IMG/VR virus record: IMGVR_UViG_3300029309_000360
Coordinates: 1-23,125 of that record
Direction: 5' to 3' (one strand)
DNA length: 23,125 bases
Origin: a virus
In this document: piece after piece, positions 5,735-12,086 of the stretch
Numbering within the stretch: the first letter of the stretch is position 1
Layout: each line of letters begins with the position of its first letter
Notes under the pieces: generated by a model
What the model was told of the DNA's origin: nothing
The model's input: only the letters and a program-made list of their open reading frames with translations
Databases searched by the model: none
Position numbers and translations under genes: made by a program

Positions 5735-6902
5735 TCTTATTAAAGTAAAAGATGAAGAACAGAAGAAAGCTATTAATGCTTGGGCTAACTCTAAGTTTAC
5801 TGGTAGTATTATTGCTGGTACAGGGTTCGGCAAGTCTAGGTGTGGTGTTATTGCTGTTGGCAAGTCTTTGGATACCAATACTGATGCTAAAGGACTAGTA
5901 CTAGTTCCTACTAATCAGTTGCAAGAGCAGTTCAAAGAAGAGTTTATCAAGTGGGGTTATGAACATATACTAGATCGTGTTGATATTCTATGTTATGCTT
6001 CTGCGTATAAACTAGAGAATAAACACTATCATGTAGTTGTATGTGACGAAATACATTTAGGTCTATCACCTGAGTATCGTAAGTTCTTTGAGAACAATAC
6101 TTGGGACAGGATACTGTGTATGACTGCTACACTACCAGAGGAGTTTGAATACAAAGAGATACTATTTGGTCTTGCTCCTACTGTGTACAAAATATCACTT
6201 GATAAATGTGTAGAGCTGGGTCTAGTATCACCGTATCAGATTATATGTATACCTGTTAAACTAACAGATGATGAAGAGCAAGAGTATAAGAAAGCAAACA
6301 ATACGTTTGTATATGCTAAGTATTGTCTTGGACAGTTTGATGCGTTTGACAGGGCTAAACATATTATGGGATCAGGTAAGCATACTGCTAGCAATGCAGA
6401 CAAAGCTGCAGCTGCACAGTTTTACAGATCTATTAGAGCTCGTAAGGCTGTAGTGGATCATGCTGATAACAAAGTAGCAGAGCTACAAAAGATTGTTATC
6501 AAGAATATAGGAGAAAAGATACTTGTGTTTGGTGGTAGTAACGAGTTTACAAATAGACTTGCAGATGCTACTGAAACATTCTCTTCTATATACCACAGTG
6601 GTAGGACAAAGAAGCAAAAGGAACAAGCGTTAGCAGATTTTAGATCAGGCGACAAGCCTGTGCTATGCTCTACTAAAGCTTTGAACCAAGGCTTTGATGT
6701 TGCTGATGCAACTATGGCTGTAATATGTGGTTTAACCAGTAAAGCTTTGACTATGATACAGCGTGTGGGTAGAATCATACGCTACCAAGAAGGCAAGATA
6801 GGCAAAATACATGTCTTGTATGTAGAAGGTAGTCAGGAAGAAAAGTGGTTGAAAAGTAGTGTTAGAAAACTAGATAATGTTACCTGGTTACTTGATAATT
6901 AG
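5700..6902 (+). CDS. Superfamily 2 DNA helicase (UvsW/RadD-like)
   Basis: A 400-residue SF2 helicase. The order of motifs is clear: Q-like region (EEQKKAINAW, 19-28), Walker A/motif I GTGFGKS (40-46), motif Ia LVLVPTNQL, motif II DEIH (116-119), motif III MTATLP, motif V region TKALNQGFDV, and motif VI QRVGRIIR (354-361) with the arginine finger. The DEIH box and compact size fit phage repair/annealing helicases such as T4 UvsW, or RadD-like proteins. It could unwind recombination or replication-fork intermediates. Two starts are possible: 5700, with an A-rich leader (taaagact) and 35-nt overlap, or 5727, with an 8-nt overlap. The choice does not affect the motifs. Confidence 0.93.
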   Translation: MSQIQIDIEMNNLIKVKDEEQKKAINAWANSKFTGSIIAGTGFGKSRCGVIAVGKSLDTNTDAKGLVLVPTNQLQEQFKEEFIKWGYEHILDRVDILCYASAYKLENKHYHVVVCDEIHLGLSPEYRKFFENNTWDRILCMTATLPEEFEYKEILFGLAPTVYKISLDKCVELGLVSPYQIICIPVKLTDDEEQEYKKANNTFVYAKYCLGQFDAFDRAKHIMGSGKHTASNADKAAAAQFYRSIRARKAVVDHADNKVAELQKIVIKNIGEKILVFGGSNEFTNRLADATETFSSIYHSGRTKKQKEQALADFRSGDKPVLCSTKALNQGFDVADATMAVICGLTSKALTMIQRVGRIIRYQEGKIGKIHVLYVEGSQEEKWLKSSVRKLDNVTWLLDN

Positions 6903-6929
6903 GTACATTTTTCGTAAATTTATAGGCTT

Positions 6930-7475
6930 ATGCAATTACAAATTGACGTAAATTTATTGGTTGAAAATGGCATCAGTGCTGATGATTTTTTAGCACTGTA
7001 TGCTATATACAGAAAGGGTTTCAAGACTCTAGATAAACTAAAACTAAATCCTAACTGGGATGACTTACAATCCAAAGGATATGTAAAGCTTGGTGATAGT
7101 GTAGAGAAGCACATCATACGCCAAGAGTTTATAGATTTGTTTTCTAGTGACTTTGATCAGATGTTTGCAGAACTAATTAGTACATATCCAATGAAGGTAT
7201 CAACTAACAGAGGGTACAGAATATTACATGCAGCAGATCCTAACTGTAAATCAAATGAGAAAGCTAAAGCTAAGTATAGTAGAATCGTAGGCACTAAAAA
7301 GTTTGTACACGACAAGATAATTAAGTTATTGAATGTACAACTACGGGTAGAACGCGGTAAACTAGAATATATGCAGCAGCTAGAGGTATGGTTGAACAAT
7401 CATACTTGGGAAAAATACATAAACATGGACGAAAATGCAGGACAATCAGAAAACCGTATCACAAGACGGCTCTGA
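6930..7475 (+). CDS. Hypothetical protein upstream of DnaB-type helicase (181 aa)
   Basis: A 181-residue basic, mainly helical protein without a family I recognise. The first about 75 residues (NGISADDFLALYAIYRKG... LKLNPNWDDLQSKGYVKL) have the look of a winged-helix domain. The C-terminal half is Lys-rich and ends in a helical segment (KIIKLLNVQLRVERGKLEYM). Its ATG follows taaatttataggctt, a leader very similar to the one before the primase gene. Its end overlaps the DnaB-type helicase gene by 41 nt. A helicase-loader, primosome or DNA-binding role would fit the position and fold guess, but it is not demonstrated. Confidence 0.75.
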   Translation: MQLQIDVNLLVENGISADDFLALYAIYRKGFKTLDKLKLNPNWDDLQSKGYVKLGDSVEKHIIRQEFIDLFSSDFDQMFAELISTYPMKVSTNRGYRILHAADPNCKSNEKAKAKYSRIVGTKKFVHDKIIKLLNVQLRVERGKLEYMQQLEVWLNNHTWEKYINMDENAGQSENRITRRL

Positions 7476-8385
7476 TGTATTCAAAACTAGAGGGTTTCAA
7501 AAGATAGATAAGGCTGTCAATCAGTCTATAGCAGTTGTAAAGCAGGCCAAGCTTGGTCAGCGCAATGTGCTAGCTACGTCTTGGAAAAGACTAAACAGGA
7601 ATCTTCTAGGTGGATTACAAAAGGGCAAGATGTATGTGATAGCTGGCCGTCCCGGTGTGGGCAAGTCAGCATTTAGCAATCAACTTATCTTTGATGTACT
7701 AGATACAAACAAAGCTAAGAAATTAATAGTACTATACTGGACCTTTGAGATGCCCGGTTACCAACAGGTAATGCGTAGCGCATCTAAAGATGTAAAGAAA
7801 CAGATGTCAGATCTATTGTCGGTGGAGTCACCGCTGTCAGACATAGACTTCAAGACTTATGCATCTAAGGTACAAAAGTATGGCAACTATCCAATATACT
7901 TCAACAATGTGCCTCGTACTATGGAGTATATAATGAATACAAATGAGGATTTATTTAATCAGCATCCAGAGCACACAGTAATTAATCTGTTTGACCATTC
8001 ACGTTTGATACGTGGTAATGAAGAAACAGAATTACGTAGGCTTAATACAATATCCAAGGGTTGTATGTGGATGCAATCAAAACTTGGAGTTATTAATATA
8101 TTATTATCACAGCTCAATCGTAACATAGAACAAGAACATCGTGCTAAGAACCAGTATCAGCCACTACTAACAGATTTGTTTGGTGGTGACTCTATTGGTC
8201 AGGATGCGCATGTTGTTATGATACTGAATAGACCATATGATTTGTATGGCATTACAGAAACATATTGTGGAGAGAATCCACAAGGGTTACTAGCATGTCA
8301 CATGGAAAAGAATCGTGATGGTTTACTTGGTATGATTGGATATGAAGCAGACATGAGTACGTTTAACATTAAAGAAAGAAACTAA
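7435..8385 (+). CDS. Replicative DNA helicase, DnaB-type ATPase domain
   Basis: A 316-residue RecA-fold helicase corresponding to the C-terminal domain of DnaB. Visible motifs are the H1 Walker A GRPGVGKS (71-78), H1a YWTFEM with the catalytic Glu (E105), H2/Walker B INLFDH (D187), H3 LLSQLNR (Q226), and the H4 region GGDSIGQDAHVVMILNR. The first about 45 residues are too short to be the DnaB N-terminal collar domain, so primase recruitment must work differently; the primase at 10339 is a separate protein. It presumably forms a hexamer at the phage fork, moving 5'-3'. It overlaps the upstream unknown gene by 41 nt, and the ATPase gene begins 2 bases after its stop codon. Confidence 0.94.
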   Translation: MQDNQKTVSQDGSDVFKTRGFQKIDKAVNQSIAVVKQAKLGQRNVLATSWKRLNRNLLGGLQKGKMYVIAGRPGVGKSAFSNQLIFDVLDTNKAKKLIVLYWTFEMPGYQQVMRSASKDVKKQMSDLLSVESPLSDIDFKTYASKVQKYGNYPIYFNNVPRTMEYIMNTNEDLFNQHPEHTVINLFDHSRLIRGNEETELRRLNTISKGCMWMQSKLGVINILLSQLNRNIEQEHRAKNQYQPLLTDLFGGDSIGQDAHVVMILNRPYDLYGITETYCGENPQGLLACHMEKNRDGLLGMIGYEADMSTFNIKERN

Positions 8386-8386
8386 T

Positions 8387-9088
8387 ATGATTACATTACC
8401 AAAACAGAAAGTAAAGGCGACGCGCAAGTCACCAAAGAACATGGTAATCTATGGTCCACCTAAGATAGGTAAGACTACAGCATTATCACAACTAGATGAT
8501 TGTTTGATTATCGACTTGGAAGATGGTTCAGATATGGTTGATGCACTGAAGGTGCAGGTCAATGATCTGTCAGAACTAACTGAAGTTGGAAAAGCAATTA
8601 TGAAAGATGGCAGACCATACAAGTATATCGCTATTGACACTATCACTAAGCTCGAAGAGTGGTGTGAAGAAGATGCAAAGAGAATCTACATGGCTACACC
8701 TATGGGTAAGAACTTTGAACAAAAGAATCCTGGTGCATCTGTATTATCTTTGCCTAATGGTGCAGGCTACCTTTACTTACGTATTGCATACAAGAAATGG
8801 ATTGATAGACTAAACAAGTTGGCAGATCATGTCATACTAGTTGGTCACCTAAAAGATAAGATGCTTGAAAAGAAAGGCAAAGAAGTCGCTGCCAAGGATC
8901 TTGACTTGACTGGTAAGATTAAGTCTATCACATGCGCAAACGCAGATGCTATTGGTTATATCTACAGAGAAGATGATGAGACTATGGTTTCATTTAACTC
9001 TTTGGATGATGTAACTGCAGGCTCACGTTGCGATCACTTAAAGGGCCAGACCATGCCTTTAGAATGGTCAAATATATTTATTGATTAA
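8387..9088 (+). CDS. Sak4-like P-loop ATPase (RecA-type recombination protein)
   Basis: A 233-residue P-loop ATPase of the phage AAA_24/Sak4 type. The Walker A GPPKIGKT (23-30) is followed by a short core with IIDLEDG (41-47), the Walker B-like strand YIAIDTIT (80-87, D84), a sensor-like strand ILVGHLKDK and a C-terminal domain with DLTGKIKS. Sak4 proteins are minimal RecA/RadB-like single-strand annealing or recombination ATPases that work with the phage SSB. The SSB candidate lies one gene downstream, as in many phages carrying this pair. It starts 2 nt after the stop of the DnaB-type gene. Biochemical activity is inferred from the family. Confidence 0.88.
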   Translation: MITLPKQKVKATRKSPKNMVIYGPPKIGKTTALSQLDDCLIIDLEDGSDMVDALKVQVNDLSELTEVGKAIMKDGRPYKYIAIDTITKLEEWCEEDAKRIYMATPMGKNFEQKNPGASVLSLPNGAGYLYLRIAYKKWIDRLNKLADHVILVGHLKDKMLEKKGKEVAAKDLDLTGKIKSITCANADAIGYIYREDDETMVSFNSLDDVTAGSRCDHLKGQTMPLEWSNIFID

Positions 9089-9107
9089 CCGCGTAAAATT
9101 TTAAATC

Positions 9108-9497
9108 ATGATTGAAGCACGCACAAACAATCCTGGCGAGGCCACGCAGAAAAACGAAACACCAAACACTATCACAGTATCTATGATCTTGGAAGATCTT
9201 GACAACGGTATTGACCGTACAGCTATCCAAGAAAAGTATGGTCTTGAAAAGTGGGAAGTAACACAGATGTTCCAGCACCCAGCATTGAAGGGTAAGAAAG
9301 CTAGAAAGATCCGTAAGTTATCTTTCAACTTTGTAGATGATACAGCTGTAGATCCTAATCAGACTAGTATTCCTGTGGAATCCGGTCCTGATGTAGATGT
9401 ACACACAGAAGCATCTATGATTGTAGAAGCTACACCTGAACTACAAGAAGAAGATCCTTTCATAGGTGAGTATGGTGAAGATGAAGATGAATTTTAA
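9108..9497 (+). CDS. Hypothetical protein with HTH-like segment and SSB-like acidic tip (129 aa)
   Basis: A 129-residue protein. After a polar N-terminus, residues about 25-62 (ILEDLDNGIDRTAIQEKYG, then EVTQMF) read like a helix-turn-helix. A basic patch follows (KGKKARKIRK), then a low-complexity acidic tail ending in GEYGEDEDEF. An acidic tail with a terminal Phe is characteristic of single-strand-binding proteins (bacterial SSB DDDIPF, T7 gp2.5), where the tip recruits partner proteins. It sits between the Sak4-like ATPase and the SSB candidate, which also has an acidic aromatic tip. It may therefore mimic or compete for the same partners, or be a transcription regulator. The family is not recognised. 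Confidence 0.75.
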   Translation: MIEARTNNPGEATQKNETPNTITVSMILEDLDNGIDRTAIQEKYGLEKWEVTQMFQHPALKGKKARKIRKLSFNFVDDTAVDPNQTSIPVESGPDVDVHTEASMIVEATPELQEEDPFIGEYGEDEDEF

Positions 9498-9516
9498 TTA
9501 TTAAACTAGTTTATTT

Positions 9517-10266
9517 ATGGCAATTAAAAGCAATGACAGTAATGTCGAAGTAGCAGGCGGTGGAGTAAAACTTTACTCTGGGCTTGGTAATTTTAAAGTA
9601 ATTGCAGTGAACCCTACAATGGCGGAGCTGCATGATTTAGGTATCATGGTAAAACAAGATCCTAACTATTTCGTTGATCTCAACGGAACAGAATATTTCA
9701 AACTAACCTTTTGGATTAAGAATGCTGACCTTACTACAAGGTTTGACATCTTGATGAATGGTACTGAGCGTGTATCACAGACAGGTAAGAATCAGTGGCT
9801 AAATGCTATTGGTCAGTCTACTTGGTCTGATGGTGAACCTGAGTATGATTGGTTCAAGAAGGAAGGTTTACGTAAAGCATTGACAGGCGAAGAGACCTTG
9901 ATTAACTTTGTTAAGCAGTGGGCTAATGTTGCTAACGGCGACGAAGCTTACTTTGAAAGCATAGCTAAGATTGTAAAAGGTGACATAACAGAAGTGAAAG
10001 CTTTGGTTAAGTTACTTGAAAGCAACGAGGTTAGATTGCTAGTCGGTGTTAAAGATGGTAAGTATCAAACTGTGTACACAAAAGTATTTGGACGTGTTAG
10101 ACCACAGCGTGATGACTTATTTGTTAAGAACTTGAATGATGACTATGGTGCGTTCAATGCAGAGTTTGATACTACACTTGCGTGGGGTACATTCACTCCT
10201 GAGCTAGCTGTAGTTACACCAGACGGAGACGATGCAGAAGTATCAGAAGATGAAGACTGGGTGTAA
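9517..10266 (+). CDS. Probable single-stranded DNA-binding protein (249 aa)
   Basis: A 249-residue protein with a beta-rich body and an acidic C-terminus, DDAEVSEDEDWV, that ends in an aromatic-containing tip as SSBs do. The body has an OB-fold-compatible alternation (for example YFKLTFWIKNADLTTRFDILM, and VRLLVGVKDGKYQTVYTKVFGRV near residues 172-194) with many aromatic residues. It follows the Sak4-like ATPase and the acidic-tailed 129-aa protein, and its transcript ends at the strong terminator at 10292-10320. SSBs coat unwound DNA and recruit replisome factors through the tail. The assignment rests on tail, size and context rather than a clear motif, so it is probable rather than certain. 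Confidence 0.7.
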   Translation: MAIKSNDSNVEVAGGGVKLYSGLGNFKVIAVNPTMAELHDLGIMVKQDPNYFVDLNGTEYFKLTFWIKNADLTTRFDILMNGTERVSQTGKNQWLNAIGQSTWSDGEPEYDWFKKEGLRKALTGEETLINFVKQWANVANGDEAYFESIAKIVKGDITEVKALVKLLESNEVRLLVGVKDGKYQTVYTKVFGRVRPQRDDLFVKNLNDDYGAFNAEFDTTLAWGTFTPELAVVTPDGDDAEVSEDEDWV

Positions 10267-10291
10267 TATAGTAGTCATTTGGCCATAAGAT

Positions 10292-10320
10292 ATGGGGAGT
10301 GTAAAAGCTCCCCATTTTTT
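10292..10320 (+). terminator. Intrinsic terminator after the SSB gene
   Basis: A perfect 8-bp stem atggggag (10292-10299)/ctccccat (10308-10315) with an 8-nt loop runs into six T residues. It ends the replication transcript before the primase gene. Confidence 0.92.
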
Positions 10321-10338
10321 ATTTAAATTTACAAACTT

Positions 10339-11331
10339 ATGATTAGAAGTAGAAACAGTGAGATACACCTCTCTAAAGAAATGATACTTTCCAGAATAAG
10401 TGAGGTAGATATATTTGCATACTACTGTAGTTCTTTTAAACAACTTGGTAAACCTTTTTGTAGTGAGTTACGTAAAGACTCTAAGCCCGGTGTTAATATT
10501 GTATTATGGAAAGGCAAGCTTTTGTATAAAGATTGGGCTTATCCTGAACACACATTTGATTGTTTTGGCTATGTTATGGCAACATACAATGTTTCTTTTT
10601 ACTCAGCTCTTCGTATTATTGATACTGATTTTGGTTTGAACCTAGGATCTAAGAAAGCAGAGATAGATTTTACACGTGGGTATCTTGGATACCGCTCTAA
10701 TATTAGAGTAGAAAACAAGAAAGTTACTGTAATTAAGAAGAAATCTAGGCCTTGGATGCTTAAAGATGCAAAGTTTTGGTCGCAATACTTGATTAGTAAG
10801 AAAACTTTAATTAAGTTTGCTGTTACGCCTATTTCTCACTACTGGATTAATGACAGTAGATTTACATGTAAGCTTAGCTATGCATATAAGATAGGTAACA
10901 AATATAAGATCTATTCACCTTACGAAGAAGTAAAGTGGATGAGCAATACTAACTCTAAACAAATTCAAGGATATGATCAACTACCTAAAAGCGGCGATCT
11001 CTGTATTATTACATCAAGTCTCAAAGACGTTATGTGTCTCTTCGAGATGGGTATCCCCGCTATCGCCATGCAATCAGAAATGCAGTTGCCAGGACGGCAA
11101 GTTGTAACTGAGCTTAAAGAAAGGTTTAAACAAGTTGCAGTATTTTATGATAACGATTTTACTAATCCAAGTAATCCTGGTCAAGCCATGGCTACTAAGA
11201 TCTGTAAAGAATATTATCCGATGTGTAATATAATTATACCAGATGAGTATAAACTAAAAGACCCATCAGATTATGCTGCGCACTTTAAACGAACAGAAGG
11301 ATTACAAACATTGATAGACATACAATTGTGA
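10339..11331 (+). CDS. DnaG-type primase with TOPRIM domain
   Basis: A 330-residue primase-like protein. The N-terminal about 95 residues follow the DnaG zinc-domain layout (ISEVDIFAYYC, then FCSELRKDSKPGV, WKGKLLYKDW, FDCFGYVM, and FYSALRII), but only scattered Cys/His remain (C30, C41, H71, C75), so the metal site is degenerate. The TOPRIM part covers about 219-290: a first strand LCIITSSLKDVMCL (221-234) and the metal-binding DND (271-273) in VAVFYDNDF. The Glu normally found in the first TOPRIM motif (E-G-x-x-D) is replaced by Ser. The helicase partner is the DnaB-type protein at 7435. The leader directly before the ATG (taaatttacaaactt) resembles the one at 6915. Confidence 0.85.
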   Translation: MIRSRNSEIHLSKEMILSRISEVDIFAYYCSSFKQLGKPFCSELRKDSKPGVNIVLWKGKLLYKDWAYPEHTFDCFGYVMATYNVSFYSALRIIDTDFGLNLGSKKAEIDFTRGYLGYRSNIRVENKKVTVIKKKSRPWMLKDAKFWSQYLISKKTLIKFAVTPISHYWINDSRFTCKLSYAYKIGNKYKIYSPYEEVKWMSNTNSKQIQGYDQLPKSGDLCIITSSLKDVMCLFEMGIPAIAMQSEMQLPGRQVVTELKERFKQVAVFYDNDFTNPSNPGQAMATKICKEYYPMCNIIIPDEYKLKDPSDYAAHFKRTEGLQTLIDIQL

Positions 11332-11771
11332 AGCGACGCACACGAAAACCAAAAAACAAAAAAGTAAGAAACGCTACCGCTAAGGTTTACAAAGGTATTA
11401 AGTTCAGGTCTAAGCTTGAACTTTTTACGTATAAGAAACTAGAAGATGCAGAGATTAAATCTTTGTATGAAAAGAAGAAGTATATCTTACAAGAAGGTTT
11501 TCATTATAGTGCTGAATGTCACGAGCCTCACAAAACAAAAGGCTATGTTAACAATGAGTACAAGGTTAGAGATATTACATATACTCCTGACTTTGTAGAT
11601 CCTAATGGTAAGTGGATTATAGAAGTAAAAGGTTTTGCAAATGATGTCTTCCCTTTGAAATGGAAGATGTTCAAGAAACACCTCATGCAGTTGGAGAATC
11701 CTCCGGTGCTATACCTACCTAAGAACCAAGGTCAGGTACTACAAACAATAGAATTAATTAAACAACTTTAA
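11328..11771 (+). CDS. PD-(D/E)XK nuclease, DUF1064 family
   Basis: A 147-residue small nuclease starting at GTG 11328 in a GTGA overlap with the primase stop. A very basic N-terminus (KRRTRKPKNKK) precedes the DUF1064 signature GIKFRSKLEL with E31. The catalytic motif follows: YTPDF (D88) and IIEVKG (E99-x-K101), the D-(x)n-E-x-K active site of phage PD-(D/E)XK enzymes. Homologous phage proteins are annotated as endonucleases and are suspected of resolving branched DNA, like T7 endonuclease I. The location between primase and rIIA in a replication operon fits a resolvase or recombination nuclease. The fold is confidently seen; the exact substrate is unknown. Confidence 0.85.
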   Translation: MKRRTRKPKNKKVRNATAKVYKGIKFRSKLELFTYKKLEDAEIKSLYEKKKYILQEGFHYSAECHEPHKTKGYVNNEYKVRDITYTPDFVDPNGKWIIEVKGFANDVFPLKWKMFKKHLMQLENPPVLYLPKNQGQVLQTIELIKQL

Positions 11772-11774
11772 TTT

Positions 11775-12086
11775 ATGGAATACACAGAAGATTTGATCAT
11801 CCGTCTGGATGGTCTTGGGATAGATATGTCTAATGGTCCCATAGACACAAAGCGTCAGCTTGCTAAGCTGTACGAACAAACAAGGTACAATACATTTGGA
11901 TACCTTGAAGACTTGGAAAAGTTTGACAGAATCTTTGAACCTATATATGGTTTAGAGTTCTTCATTCTAGTTAGAGATGTACAGCAACAGTTCTTTAAAG
12001 AAATTAAGTATGCTGAGCTAGCTAGTGAATTAAATGAAATACATGAACAAAGTAAAATAAATAGACATGAGTATAAAAACGATTGA
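11775..12086 (+). CDS. Small helical hypothetical protein (103 aa)
   Basis: A 103-residue acidic, probably all-helical protein without a recognised family. The ATG follows acaactttaattt. Its last 20 nt overlap the start of the rIIA-like gene, so the two are co-translated. The C-terminal helix (YAELASELNEIHEQSKIN) could be a short coiled coil. The role is unknown. The genomic link to rIIA is the only clue. Confidence 0.7.
   Translation: MEYTEDLIIRLDGLGIDMSNGPIDTKRQLAKLYEQTRYNTFGYLEDLEKFDRIFEPIYGLEFFILVRDVQQQFFKEIKYAELASELNEIHEQSKINRHEYKND

Noticed and set aside
5727-5735. Downstream start of the SF2 helicase
   Set aside because: Possible (8-nt overlap), but the start at 5700 has the more A-rich leader; left as an alternative.
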